From Leadbetterella sp. (GTDB lineage Bacteria; Bacteroidota; Bacteroidia; Cytophagales; Spirosomataceae), in NCBI GenBank assembly GCA_021740125.1, contig JAIPAJ010000017.1, forward strand, positions 1-35,172: a stretch of DNA of 35,172 nucleotides. The letters run 5' to 3'. The position numbers were made by a program, and so were the translations under genes. The notes below the pieces were generated by a model. The model made no database searches, had not been told where the DNA came from, and saw only the letters and a program-made list of their open reading frames with translations. Positions 7,440 to 16,935 of the stretch are shown one piece after another (within the stretch, counting starts at the first letter, position 1; every line of letters starts with the position of its first letter).

Positions 7440-8819
7440 ATGCACCGCCATTTTATAAAATCACTCTACATCATTTTGCTGATTGGATTTATTTCTTGCA
7501 GCAAAAAAAACGTAGATATCAACCCAACCAACATTCCCAAAGATTCTACTTCAACAGTAATTCCTGCCCCATCAAAGTTTTTAAAGGAAAACAACTGGAT
7601 TTATTCGCAAATGAAAAAGTATTATCTATGGGAAGAAGCCATGCCAGAAGAAACCAAAACTGATAAATACTTAGAACCAATCAAATATTACAAATCGCTC
7701 ATAAATGATAACCAAGATTGGTTTTCATATATGAAAAGTGACAAAAACGACGTTTTAAACTTTTGGTTGGGCACACCAGTAGGATACGGATTTAGATACA
7801 AAACTTTTAAACCAGACCCATTAAAAGACCAAATATTTCTGGCAGTTTCACTGGTATCACAAAACAGCCCAGCAGAAAAAGTGGGGCTATATAGGGCAGA
7901 TATTATCCAGAAAATAAATGGAAATACAATTACTGAAAATAACATTTTGACGCTTTTAGCCCAGCCGAATATCGAGATATCCTGGCTAAATACTTCAAAC
8001 GAAATCAAAAATGCCAATATCACAAAAACTGGCTATAAAGTAAAACCCATTTATGACTTTAGGGTAATCGAAACTGGAAAACAAAAAATTGGTTATTTGG
8101 CTTTTACACAATTTCTCCATGAGATCGATCCAGAACTCAGAGCCGTTTTTGGCTATTTCAAAAACCAGAAAATAGATGACTTCATACTCGATTTAAGATT
8201 CAATCCAGGAGGATTTACTCCAAATGCAGAAGTTGTAGGTTCTTTGATTGTAAAGAATCTAAATCCAAATGAGAAAATGTTTGGAGGCCACATGAATAAA
8301 AACCAAACACTCGAGGCTCAAAGCAAACCTGATGGAAATAAAGACGGAAGAAACTGGACAAATGAAACATCTAATTTAAATACGCTCAACAGAGTTTTCG
8401 TAATAACCTCAAAATCAACGGCTTCTTCATCTGAATTGGTAATAAACTGCCTAAAACCGCATATGGAGGTGATATTAATAGGAGACAATACCATGGGTAA
8501 AAGCGTAATTTCGACCATCATAACAGATGAAACTGGCCAACTACCTTTGGTTCTTATGCCTGCCTATTCAACCTTAGAAAACTCAAAAGGGGAAGCCATT
8601 TATGCAAGAAAAGAAGGATTTATCCCGAATTATGTGGTTCAAGATGATGTTTTGCCATATTATCCCATAGGAAATCTCAATGAAACGCTTTTGAAAAAAA
8701 CACTTCAAATAATTAACAATTCCATAACCACCGATGTAATAGATGCAAACCATTACAAAGTAAACTTCATCGACAGGCTTCACCATTATGATAGTTTAAC
8801 GCCGTTTGTATCCAACTAA
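7440..8819 (+). CDS. S41 family peptidase, PDZ-containing lipoprotein
   Basis: This 459-aa protein is a C-terminal-processing-type serine protease with a lipoprotein signal: a hydrophobic helix ends at FISC with the lipidated C20. A PDZ-like segment (about residues 115-195) contains SQNSPAEKVGLYRADIIQKI. The S41 domain follows: YLAFTQF (219-225), DLRFNPGG (251-258), the serine region STASSSEL (326-333) and TMGKS (351-355). S329 and K354 are 25 residues apart, the same spacing as the catalytic Ser/Lys pair of E. coli Prc (S430/K455). It is membrane-anchored in the periplasm or outer membrane. Co-transcription with the cellulase is inferred from the 4-bp gap; the substrate is unknown. Confidence 0.88.
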   Translation: MHRHFIKSLYIILLIGFISCSKKNVDINPTNIPKDSTSTVIPAPSKFLKENNWIYSQMKKYYLWEEAMPEETKTDKYLEPIKYYKSLINDNQDWFSYMKSDKNDVLNFWLGTPVGYGFRYKTFKPDPLKDQIFLAVSLVSQNSPAEKVGLYRADIIQKINGNTITENNILTLLAQPNIEISWLNTSNEIKNANITKTGYKVKPIYDFRVIETGKQKIGYLAFTQFLHEIDPELRAVFGYFKNQKIDDFILDLRFNPGGFTPNAEVVGSLIVKNLNPNEKMFGGHMNKNQTLEAQSKPDGNKDGRNWTNETSNLNTLNRVFVITSKSTASSSELVINCLKPHMEVILIGDNTMGKSVISTIITDETGQLPLVLMPAYSTLENSKGEAIYARKEGFIPNYVVQDDVLPYYPIGNLNETLLKKTLQIINNSITTDVIDANHYKVNFIDRLHHYDSLTPFVSN

Positions 8820-8854
8820 AATTTATTTAAGCTGAAAGCATAAATTTTCTTTTT
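8818..8854 (+). terminator. Probable terminator after the S41 protease
   Basis: A 9-bp AT-only stem (AAAATTTAT 8818-8826 / ATAAATTTT 8840-8848) encloses a short GCT-GAA-AGC hairpin and is followed by C and five Ts. It overlaps the stop codon of the protease gene. The stem is weak, so termination may be partial. Confidence 0.5.
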
Positions 8855-8977
8855 ATTAAAAAAGCAACAAAAAATATAATTTGTCGTCATTTAATCTCCA
8901 TTCGTCAAGTTTTTGAAGGTTAAATAAGCCTTTTTTATTAAGTTTAGTGGTTTTTTAATTCATCTGAAAAAGCAAAC

Positions 8978-9592
8978 TTGAAACCTTTCGTATTTACACG
9001 TATTCAATATAACTCTGGCGACTGGGATACTGACCAACGTATGCCTAGTAATATCTTGAATTCGCTTGTCGAATATACCACCATTCCGATAGACGAAAAA
9101 GAACGAACCATTTTTCTGACTGATAAAAACCTATTCCGAAGTCCAATCTGTTATCTAAGTGGCCACAAATTAGTAGAATTTTCGAGTATGGAAAGAGATA
9201 ACCTGCATCGGTACATTCAAAATGGAGGATTTCTTTTTGTGGATGATTGCAACCATGATATCGATGGACTTTTTGCAAAATCGTTTGAGCAGGAAATCGG
9301 GAGAGTTTTTGGACAAAAAGCCTTGCAGAAAATCCCAAATACGCATCCAATCTACCATTCTTTCTTTGAATTTGAAGGCCCTCCTACCACAAGTTTTGAG
9401 CTTAATGGCTGGGGTGACGACCTCGTTCATGATTATCTAAAAGCTGTAACAGTAAACGGAAGATTAGGAATTTTATACTCAAACAAAGACTACGGCTGCG
9501 AGTGGGACTATGATTTTCGCAACAAACGCTGGCTGGCCGAAGACAACACCAAGTTTGGTGTGAATATTATCAACTATGCATTAACACATTAG
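8978..9592 (+). CDS. DUF4159 domain-containing protein
   Basis: This 204-aa protein matches the DUF4159 family by its N-terminal TRIQYNSGDWDTD (residues 7-19) and the core NGGFLFVDDCNHD (82-94). The fold resembles a glutamine-amidotransferase-like alpha/beta domain, but no catalytic role is established. In many Bacteroidota it lies at the head of MoxR/DUF58/BatA operons, as here: moxR begins 6 bp downstream. No signal peptide is visible, so it is probably cytosolic. The start is TTG at 8978, because no ATG lies upstream in frame and the typical family N-terminus follows at once. It is the first gene of an eight-gene unit ending at 18534. Confidence 0.88.
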   Translation: MKPFVFTRIQYNSGDWDTDQRMPSNILNSLVEYTTIPIDEKERTIFLTDKNLFRSPICYLSGHKLVEFSSMERDNLHRYIQNGGFLFVDDCNHDIDGLFAKSFEQEIGRVFGQKALQKIPNTHPIYHSFFEFEGPPTTSFELNGWGDDLVHDYLKAVTVNGRLGILYSNKDYGCEWDYDFRNKRWLAEDNTKFGVNIINYALTH

Positions 9593-9598
9593 AATAAA

Positions 9599-10570
9599 TT
9601 GGAAACCAAAGAACAATACAAATCGCTGGTAGAGAAATTACCACTCTTAAAAAAAGAAATTGCCAAGGTAATAGTTGGGCAAAACGAAGTTATTGAGGAA
9701 ATCTTAATCGCTTTTTTGGCAGGGGGGCATTGCCTACTCGAAGGTGTTCCTGGATTAGCAAAAACATTGATGGTAAAGACGATATCTGAGGCTTTAGAGA
9801 TGGAATTCAAAAGAATCCAATTCACGCCCGATCTTATGCCAGGAGATATTATTGGAACCGAGATATTGGAAGAAGACCACGAAACTGGAAAGAAATTCTT
9901 CAAATTCAACAAGGGACCCTTATTTGCCAACATAGTTTTAGCAGACGAAATAAACCGTACGCCACCTAAAACCCAAGCTGCCCTATTGGAAGCTATGCAA
10001 GAATATAAAGTGACATACGGTGGTGTAAATTATGATTTAGACAAGCCATTTTTGATTATCGCTACCCAAAATCCGATTGAGCAATCTGGAACCTACCCCT
10101 TGCCCGAAGCTCAATTAGACAGATTTTTGTTGTTTATAAAACTCTATTATCCTTCTGAAACAGAAGAATTGGAAGTGTTAAAGTCAACGACTGCTGAGAA
10201 AAAAAATACGATTAACAGTGTATTTAACGCATTGGATATCATAGCCTTACAAAATCTCACTCGCCAAGTTCATATAGACGACAGCTTGATAGTGGAAGTA
10301 AATAACCTAGTAAGAAATTCGAGACCACAGAATTCTACTTCGGAGTTTGTAAAAAAATGGTGTGAATGGGGAGCAGGACCTCGAGCTGGCCAGGCATTGA
10401 TACTTTGTGCCAAAGCCAGGGCAGTGATAAAAGGTAGATTTTCGGTAATTCCCGAAGACATTCATACGCTGGCATATCCAGTTTTAAGACATAGAATTTC
10501 GTTAAACTTTCGTGCTGAAGCCGAAGGAATAAGCACCGATGATGTGGTTAAAAGTTTGTTGAAAAAATAA
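9599..10570 (+). CDS. moxR: MoxR family AAA+ ATPase
   Basis: This 323-aa AAA+ ATPase of the MoxR family has Walker A GVPGLAKT (49-56), Walker B LADEINR (114-120), sensor 1 in IATQNP (154-159) and the family segment PPKTQAALLEAMQE (122-135). MoxR proteins act as chaperones with von Willebrand-factor-A partners to assemble or activate enzyme complexes. The name comes from methanol dehydrogenase maturation, where moxR lies next to the dehydrogenase genes. Here the vWA-type partner is the DUF58 protein encoded three genes downstream. The start is TTG at 9599, 6 bp after DUF4159. The next gene follows after 2 bp. Confidence 0.95.
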   Translation: METKEQYKSLVEKLPLLKKEIAKVIVGQNEVIEEILIAFLAGGHCLLEGVPGLAKTLMVKTISEALEMEFKRIQFTPDLMPGDIIGTEILEEDHETGKKFFKFNKGPLFANIVLADEINRTPPKTQAALLEAMQEYKVTYGGVNYDLDKPFLIIATQNPIEQSGTYPLPEAQLDRFLLFIKLYYPSETEELEVLKSTTAEKKNTINSVFNALDIIALQNLTRQVHIDDSLIVEVNNLVRNSRPQNSTSEFVKKWCEWGAGPRAGQALILCAKARAVIKGRFSVIPEDIHTLAYPVLRHRISLNFRAEAEGISTDDVVKSLLKK

Positions 10571-10572
10571 AA

Positions 10573-11091
10573 ATGAACAGAAGAAAATTACTTAAATCAG
10601 TGGCCCTTTCTTTAGGATCGGGACTAGTTTTACCCAACTGGGCAAATGCTTGGAATTCTAACACTTGGCAAAAAACAGAAAAATTCACTGTTTTTGAATC
10701 AGATATGATAAGTGAAATTGCTGCTACATTTATACCCGAAGGAGAAATACTTGGAGCCAAAGGTGTTGAAGTTGACAAATTTCTTACTCGCTTATTTGCG
10801 GATTGTTATATAGAAACCGACATTCAAAAAATCAAAAATGGAATCCAGAATTTAGACAAAAGCGGATTTGAAAAATTTAAAGCTTCGTTTTTAAAGTGCT
10901 CTAATACTCAGAAAGAATCCTTACTTATGGAGTTTTCATCCCATACAGATGAAGAAAAAAAATGGTTTTTTAATACCATGAAAAGCGAAACTGTTAGAGG
11001 ATATACTACTTCTGAGTATGTGATGACTAAATATTATAATTATGTAATCGCTCCAGGAGACTATAAAGGTTGTGTAGATATAAAACAATAG
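10573..11091 (+). CDS. Small (subunit 3-type) subunit of a GMC dehydrogenase, Tat signal
   Basis: This 172-aa protein resembles the gluconate 2-dehydrogenase subunit 3 family. Its N-terminus MNRRKLLKSVALSLGSGLVL is a twin-arginine signal, followed by WANAWN, a plausible cleavage site. The middle carries ESDMISEIAATFIPEGE, typical of these small subunits. In gluconate and fructose dehydrogenases this subunit carries the Tat signal and escorts the FAD subunit across the membrane; the same is expected for the GMC protein that follows after 3 bp. No heme-binding motif is present. The gene sits 2 bp after moxR, inside an operon where this pair is not usually found. Confidence 0.87.
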   Translation: MNRRKLLKSVALSLGSGLVLPNWANAWNSNTWQKTEKFTVFESDMISEIAATFIPEGEILGAKGVEVDKFLTRLFADCYIETDIQKIKNGIQNLDKSGFEKFKASFLKCSNTQKESLLMEFSSHTDEEKKWFFNTMKSETVRGYTTSEYVMTKYYNYVIAPGDYKGCVDIKQ

Positions 11092-11094
11092 AAG

Positions 11095-12777
11095 ATGAGT
11101 AAAAAACATACTTATGATGCGATAGTTATTGGCTCAGGAGCAAGTGGTGGCTGGGCAGCCAAAGAACTATGCGAAAGAGGATTGAAAACTTTAGTTCTGG
11201 AGCGAGGAAGAGCCGTAAAACATATTTCAGATTACCCAACAGCCTCAAAAGCACCTTGGGAATTCGAGCATAGAGGCACTGTGGCACTAGATAAAAAAGT
11301 TGGTTTTCAAAACTCAGCATTTTTAAGAGAAGAAACAGCTCATTGGGCACTACCAGACGATGAACAACCAGTGGTATATGAAAAACCATTTAGGTGGGTA
11401 AGAGGATATCATGAAGGTGGAAAATCATTACTTTGGGCTCGACAAACACAACGGTGGTCAGATTTGGACTTCGATGGTCCTTTAAGAGATGGTTTCGCTG
11501 TCGATTGGCCAATAAGGTATAAGGATATTGAAAAATGGTATAGTCATGTAGAAAAATTTATAGGGGTAGCTGGCAATCGTGATGGTCTACTTGAACTCCC
11601 AGATGGAGAATTTCAAACTGCTTTTGAATTCAACTGTTTAGAGCAGCATTTTAAAGAAACACTTGATAAAGTTTATGGCGACCGAAAACTTATATCAGGC
11701 AGATGTGCCCACTTAACCGCCCCCAAAGATATTCATTATCAACAAGGTAGAGGAAAATGTCAAGGTCAAAAAATGTGTAATCGTGGATGCAATTTTGGTG
11801 GTTATTTTAGTAGCAACGCTTCCACTTTACCTTGGGCAGCCCATACAGGCAATATGACCCTAAGACCTCATTCGGTGGTACATTCTATCATATTTGATGA
11901 AAAGAAAAACAGAGCTACTGGTGTAAGAATTATAGACTCGAATTCGAATGAAATGGTAGAGTATTTTGCAAAAATAATATTTGTAAATGCATCTGCTATA
12001 AACACAAATGCCATACTATTAAATTCAAAATCGAATCGATTTCAAGAAGGACTTGGCAATGATTCTGGAGTTTTAGGTAAATATATTTCTTGGCACAACT
12101 ACAGAGGCAAGGCTAATGCAAACTACGATGGTTTCAAAGAAAAACGAACAGAAGGAGGAAATCCAAGCAATGCATATTTACCAAGATTTAGGAATTTGCA
12201 CAAACAAGAAACAGACTTTTTAAGAGGTTATGCTATCGGAATTGGAGGCGGCAGAGGGGAGTTTTCGCCCAAGGATGGAATCGGAATTGAATTAAAAAAT
12301 AATTTACTTTCAAGGCAATGGGGTAGCTGGGGAATAGCTGCATGGATGATGGGAGAGAGCATACCTACCGAAAAAAATCATGTACGATTACACGAAAACC
12401 TAAAAGATAAATATGGGATTCCGCAAATAGTATTTTCTTGTGATTGGACCGAAAATGATGATCGAATGGTAGAAGACTTCATTACACAAACTCAGGAAAT
12501 GTTTGAAAAAGCAGGTTTTAGAAATATATCAGTAAGTGATTCACACGCTGCCCCTGGGTCTGATATTCATGAAATGGGCGGTGTAAGAATGGGTCACGAC
12601 CCAAAAACATCTATGCTCAATAAATGGAATCAATTACACGCTTGTAAGAATGTTTTCATAACTGATGGTGCAAGCATGACATCAACTGGCACACAAAACC
12701 CAACATTAACATATATGGCATTCGCAGCAAGATCTGCCAATTATGCAGTTGACGAACTTAACAGAAAGAACTTATAA
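11095..12777 (+). CDS. GMC family FAD-dependent oxidoreductase
   Basis: This 560-aa flavoprotein should oxidise the hydroxyl group of a sugar, polyol or sugar acid. The FAD-binding Rossmann motif is GSGASGG at residues 13-19, and LERGR closes the second strand. The middle region has the cysteine-rich CQGQKMCNRGCNFGGYF segment typical of gluconate/sorbitol/fructose dehydrogenase relatives. The C-terminal GMC domain has HEMGGVRMG and GTQNPTLTYMA with the conserved catalytic His/Asn region. It has no signal peptide and is probably exported with the Tat-bearing small subunit. No cytochrome c subunit is encoded next to it, so the electron acceptor is unclear. It ends 1 bp before the DUF58 start. 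Confidence 0.92.
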   Translation: MSKKHTYDAIVIGSGASGGWAAKELCERGLKTLVLERGRAVKHISDYPTASKAPWEFEHRGTVALDKKVGFQNSAFLREETAHWALPDDEQPVVYEKPFRWVRGYHEGGKSLLWARQTQRWSDLDFDGPLRDGFAVDWPIRYKDIEKWYSHVEKFIGVAGNRDGLLELPDGEFQTAFEFNCLEQHFKETLDKVYGDRKLISGRCAHLTAPKDIHYQQGRGKCQGQKMCNRGCNFGGYFSSNASTLPWAAHTGNMTLRPHSVVHSIIFDEKKNRATGVRIIDSNSNEMVEYFAKIIFVNASAINTNAILLNSKSNRFQEGLGNDSGVLGKYISWHNYRGKANANYDGFKEKRTEGGNPSNAYLPRFRNLHKQETDFLRGYAIGIGGGRGEFSPKDGIGIELKNNLLSRQWGSWGIAAWMMGESIPTEKNHVRLHENLKDKYGIPQIVFSCDWTENDDRMVEDFITQTQEMFEKAGFRNISVSDSHAAPGSDIHEMGGVRMGHDPKTSMLNKWNQLHACKNVFITDGASMTSTGTQNPTLTYMAFAARSANYAVDELNRKNL

Positions 12778-12778
12778 A

Positions 12779-13645
12779 ATGTCACTCGCCCAAGACCTAA
12801 AAAAAGTAAATAACCTGCAATTAGCTGCCAAATTGGTGAGCGATCAGGTAGTGCTTGGGCTTCATAATAGCAAAAGGTCAGGCACTGGGGCAGAGTTTGA
12901 ACAATACCGCCATTACAGACCGGGTGACGACCCAAAAAGTATAGACTGGAAGCTTTTTGCCCGTACTGAAAAACACCAGGTAAGAGAATCTGCCACTGAA
13001 AGTACACTCACTATCAACTTCATTATTGACCTATCTGGCTCAATGAATTATGAAGAAAAGGGCGTCTCTCGGCTATATTTTGCCAAAATATTACTCGCAT
13101 CTTTCGCCTATCTGGGTTTTAAGCAAAGTGACGACATGAATCTTTTTGGTTTAAAAAATGGCAAATTGGAATTGTTGGCTAGCCAAGGCAAACAAAGTTT
13201 TCAAAAAATACTTTATGGCCTAGAAAATGCTAAAGCAGAAGGAAACTGGAATTTTGAGAAAATAAATTTTCCTGAATTTCAATCAAAAAATAAAGAATTG
13301 TTGATATTCGCCTCTGACTTCTTTCAGACAAACAGTGAGTTTTATAAGCTCGTGAATCTATGGTCGAGGCCTGGAAAACAACTTTTACTCTTTCAAATTC
13401 TAGGTGAAAAAGAAGTTAGCTTTGAATGGGATGAAGTTATCAAATTTAAAGACTTAGAAACTGGAAAAAGTATAGAATTAAGTCCTGAGGAAACAAAAAA
13501 CGCATATTTGAAATCCTTTCATGGTTACTTAGATGATTTTGAAAATGAGCTAAAAATTGAAAATGTCCATTTTTACAGGTGTCAACTCAATGACCCAATA
13601 GCTGAAGTACTGAAAAACTCTCTCAAAAAATTAAAATGGAGCTAA
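12779..13645 (+). CDS. DUF58 domain-containing protein (vWA-like)
   Basis: This 288-aa protein has the DUF58 signature EFEQYRHYRPGDDPKSIDWK (residues 39-58). A von Willebrand-type metal site follows, IIDLSGSMN (82-90), with the MIDAS pattern D84-x-S86-x-S88. DUF58 proteins are the usual partners of MoxR ATPases. An in-frame start at 12743 would overlap the GMC gene and add 12 residues; ATG 12779 is preferred because it begins just after the GMC stop and matches the family N-terminus MSLAQDLKKV. The protein is soluble and overlaps the next gene by 10 bp. Confidence 0.93.
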   Translation: MSLAQDLKKVNNLQLAAKLVSDQVVLGLHNSKRSGTGAEFEQYRHYRPGDDPKSIDWKLFARTEKHQVRESATESTLTINFIIDLSGSMNYEEKGVSRLYFAKILLASFAYLGFKQSDDMNLFGLKNGKLELLASQGKQSFQKILYGLENAKAEGNWNFEKINFPEFQSKNKELLIFASDFFQTNSEFYKLVNLWSRPGKQLLLFQILGEKEVSFEWDEVIKFKDLETGKSIELSPEETKNAYLKSFHGYLDDFENELKIENVHFYRCQLNDPIAEVLKNSLKKLKWS

Positions 13646-14787
13646 TAAACCCAAATGTTCTTTGGGGATTAGCTGCTATAGCTGCCCCAATTTTGATTCA
13701 CTTTTGGAATCAAAAACAAGCCAAAAATGTGGATTGGGCAGCAATGAAATGGTTGGTAGAAAGCCAAAAACTAAAAGCCAAAGGATTGAGGTTTGATGAT
13801 TGGTTACTATTAATTCTAAGGATTTTGGCCATTGCATTATTAGTTTTTATAATTGCTAAACCTCTCTTAGATAAATTAGGAGAAAATAACAAGACTCCAC
13901 TTGGTAAAATTCATGTTGTGGCAAAAGACAAAGCAACTACAGAGAATTTTAAATTCGAAATAAATGAAGCTTTAACCAAAAAAGAACCTGTATTTTGGAT
14001 TGACAATCTCAACAATAACCTTGAGAAATTAGAAGCCAATTTTGTAGAAAAAGAAACCTATATTTCTGATATTCAAAACATTGCAAATAATAAGAAAATA
14101 GATTTTTCAAAAAAAAGGCTTCACCTTTATTTGCCAAATGATATAAATTTAGGAGAAAACCCAAATCTATTTTTACCAAGAAACTTTGAGGTTTTCTTTT
14201 CAAATAAAATACCTAAAGAGGAAGGTAAGGCTCTGTCAACCAATGAATATATTTATGTAGATGGTGATAAAAAACTAACGAATAATAGCAACAAACCATC
14301 AAAAGAAATTATTGAGAAAAAAGAAATAAAAGTTGCCATAAATATCACGAATCAAACAGAAAACAATAATGCGAAAGCAGCTTTTGATGCAATAAAAGAA
14401 GTCTATGGATTTCCATTTGTTTACACAAATCAAAGTCCAGAAATAGTAATCGGTGATCAAATTGAAAAATACAAAAATGCTGAATTGATAATTTTAACAA
14501 AAGGAAGCCAAAATACTGCCAAAAACGTGGTGTTTTTCAATGAAAATCTAAACGCTGGAAGTGTGTTCAGAGCAGAACTACCAGAAGAAATACTTGAAAT
14601 TCTTTTGAATCATTATCAATTAAATTCGCAGAAATCACCATTGAGCAAGCAACAGTTGAGGCAGGTTTTTAAAGAGAATACAAGCAATAAAACGAATGAT
14701 AAAATACTTATTGACAAATACTTATGTTTGTTACTTTTAGGAATTGTAATAACAGAGCGTTGGATTTCACTAAAAAAAAATAAATGA
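13636..14787 (+). CDS. BatA-like membrane protein without visible MIDAS motif
   Basis: This 383-aa protein starts with the BatA N-terminal signature: LINPNVLWGLAAIAAPILIH (residues 3-22), a helix followed by HFWNQK, and a second helix (about 57-80) ending in IIAKPLL. Most of the rest is a periplasmic or cytosolic domain rich in Asn, Lys and Glu, and a last helix (YLCLLLLGIVITERW) anchors the C-terminus. BatA proteins normally carry a vWA domain, but no DxSxS motif is visible here, so it may be a degenerate or structural version. It overlaps the DUF58 gene by 10 bp and the next gene by 4 bp (ATGA), pointing to coupled translation. Confidence 0.8.
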   Translation: MELINPNVLWGLAAIAAPILIHFWNQKQAKNVDWAAMKWLVESQKLKAKGLRFDDWLLLILRILAIALLVFIIAKPLLDKLGENNKTPLGKIHVVAKDKATTENFKFEINEALTKKEPVFWIDNLNNNLEKLEANFVEKETYISDIQNIANNKKIDFSKKRLHLYLPNDINLGENPNLFLPRNFEVFFSNKIPKEEGKALSTNEYIYVDGDKKLTNNSNKPSKEIIEKKEIKVAINITNQTENNNAKAAFDAIKEVYGFPFVYTNQSPEIVIGDQIEKYKNAELIILTKGSQNTAKNVVFFNENLNAGSVFRAELPEEILEILLNHYQLNSQKSPLSKQQLRQVFKENTSNKTNDKILIDKYLCLLLLGIVITERWISLKKNK

Positions 14788-16934
14788 ATAGAATAAGTAA
14801 TACAGTCTCCAAAATAGCCATAAGAATGTTCTTGATAGACATGCTGAAGTGTATTTTTGTAGGCCTTGCTTTTTATTTCGTTTTAAATTACATTATTCAA
14901 AATAAGTGGCTATCCATTTTAGGGGGAACCATTGGATTTGTTGCATTGGGTTTTTATCTAAACATTTGGAAAAATAAAAAAGAAGCTGCCAAAAAATTTG
15001 TTCATCAACACAATTCAAAGCTAGAGCATAGCCTTTCGTTATTAGAGAAAAAGGAGCTAAATGTAGCGGAAATCATGCAAGTGGATAGAATCATGGACAC
15101 AAAAATACAACTCCCATTGAAGCTAGATAAGGCATTCTGGATTTTGTTATCAGTAGCCATTTTGAGTTCCGGAATTTCATTTATCCCAAAAAAACTGAAA
15201 ATCCTTAATTTGCCAATCGCAAACTTGCTTGAGACAACCGCGAGTAGTTCGGAAGTAAAACAGCCAAAATTCAACTCTTCATTTCTAAAAATTACACCTC
15301 CAAAATATACTGGATTGAGCCAAAAAGCTTCTGCCAACCTTAATGCGGAAGTAATTGTAGGTTCCAACCTCGAATGGATTGTTAAATTTGATAATTCACA
15401 AGAGGTGTCAGTTATAATAGAAAATGCCAAAGGTAAAAGTTTGGAATTCATCAAAAGTGGAGAAAACTACCTACACAAGGATCAAATATTACACAGCGGT
15501 TTTTATTCAATCAAAGCATTTCAAAAAGACTCATTAATATATCAATCAGCATTTTACAGAATTGAAACTTTGCCAGATAATCCTCCAAAAATAGAACCCG
15601 CCTCCAAAAATCTGTACACGATACATCAAATGAAAGACCCGAAAACCATCCAAATTTCAGCAAAAATATCTGATGATTTCAAGGTGAGTCAAGCTTATAT
15701 TGTAGCTACTGTAGCCAGGGGCTCTGGTGAAAATGTAAAATTCAGAGAGGCAAAGTGGCCAGTGGGAAGTACAAATTTTCAATCTGCCAATATCTCCAAA
15801 AATATAGATTTAAAAGCACTCAACTTCAGCCCTGGAGATGAATTATACTATTATTGGGCGGCAATTGACAACAAACATCCTGAGCCAAATTTCACAAAAT
15901 CAGATACTTACTTCGTGGTTTTCAAAGACACCGCTTCAAATGATGAATCTGATTTAGCCACCATGGCCATGAATATTCTACCAGAATACTTCAGAAGCCA
16001 GAGACAAATCATCATTGATACTGAAAAGCTCATAAAAAAACGCAGTAAAATTAAAACTGCCGTGTTTAATTCAGAATCCAATGAAATCGGATATGACCAA
16101 AAAGTGCTTCGTTTGAGATATGGACAATATTTAGGAGAGGAATTTGAAAATAGTATTGGAGCAGCTCCACATGAGGATGAAGATGGGGATTTCATGAAAG
16201 GCTTTGTACATGCCCATGACGCTGAGGAACAAGAGGATAACCATGAACAAAAACATGAACATACACACGCCATAGAAAACCCAGCAGAAACTCAAGATCC
16301 ATTGGCAGCCATGATGGCAGAATATGTGCATGCTCATGATGATGCCGAAACCAACACTTTCTATGAGCAATCAACCAGGAGTCTCTTAAAAATGGCTTTG
16401 GAGCAAATGTGGCAATCGGAACTTCACCTGAGACTTTACGAACCAGAAAAAGCCTTACCGTTTGAAAACAAAGCACTTACCTACCTAAAGGAAGCTCAAC
16501 AAAAAGCCAGAGTTTATGTAAAGAAGACGGGATTTGACCCGCCTCCAATCAAAGAAAAAGAGAAAAGACTCACAGGTGAATTGACCAAATTCAATGCAAA
16601 ACAAAATATCAGCAAAGTGTTCTTTGAAGACGAAACCAGACTATTGGCCGCTTCGATTATAGATATTCTTGAAAAAGAAAAGATTGATAATCAGGATAAG
16701 CAAAAAATGATAAGACTTGGTCAAGCATTATCGGAATTGTCCAGCATAAAAGGTTCTATTTTGAAGGATATTCAGAGCATAATAAACGCCAAAAACGTAA
16801 CAAAACAGGAGAAAGAAACCCTAAAAAATAGCTTATTGCTCATCTTAAATTTCGAAAATCAGAAAAATAAAGGAGGAAAAACCACCATAAATAATAAAGA
16901 ATTGGAAACAGCTTTCAGAAAACACTTAAAGTAA
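14784..16934 (+). CDS. DUF4175-like membrane protein with His/acid-rich insert
   Basis: This 716-aa protein begins with two adjacent transmembrane helices (about 17-35 and 42-60), a third at 116-135, and then a long soluble region. The layout matches DUF4175-type proteins found in MoxR/BatA operons; the family call is moderate. Residues 460-522 form a low-complexity insert rich in His, Asp and Glu, with two near-copies of a motif (GFVHAHDAEE at 473-482, EYVHAHDDAE at 513-522) and the cluster HEQKHEHTH (487-495). These could bind divalent metal. The C-terminal part (from about 525) is alpha-helical and probably coiled. Start ATG overlaps the BatA-like gene by 4 bp. Confidence 0.72.
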   Translation: MNRISNTVSKIAIRMFLIDMLKCIFVGLAFYFVLNYIIQNKWLSILGGTIGFVALGFYLNIWKNKKEAAKKFVHQHNSKLEHSLSLLEKKELNVAEIMQVDRIMDTKIQLPLKLDKAFWILLSVAILSSGISFIPKKLKILNLPIANLLETTASSSEVKQPKFNSSFLKITPPKYTGLSQKASANLNAEVIVGSNLEWIVKFDNSQEVSVIIENAKGKSLEFIKSGENYLHKDQILHSGFYSIKAFQKDSLIYQSAFYRIETLPDNPPKIEPASKNLYTIHQMKDPKTIQISAKISDDFKVSQAYIVATVARGSGENVKFREAKWPVGSTNFQSANISKNIDLKALNFSPGDELYYYWAAIDNKHPEPNFTKSDTYFVVFKDTASNDESDLATMAMNILPEYFRSQRQIIIDTEKLIKKRSKIKTAVFNSESNEIGYDQKVLRLRYGQYLGEEFENSIGAAPHEDEDGDFMKGFVHAHDAEEQEDNHEQKHEHTHAIENPAETQDPLAAMMAEYVHAHDDAETNTFYEQSTRSLLKMALEQMWQSELHLRLYEPEKALPFENKALTYLKEAQQKARVYVKKTGFDPPPIKEKEKRLTGELTKFNAKQNISKVFFEDETRLLAASIIDILEKEKIDNQDKQKMIRLGQALSELSSIKGSILKDIQSIINAKNVTKQEKETLKNSLLLILNFENQKNKGGKTTINNKELETAFRKHLK

Positions 16935-16935
16935 A

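Noticed and set aside
15908-16476. Several minus-strand open frames rich in Cys, Ser and His opposite the His-rich insert
   Set aside because: They are mirror readings of the GAT/CAT-rich coding sequence of the DUF4175-like gene.
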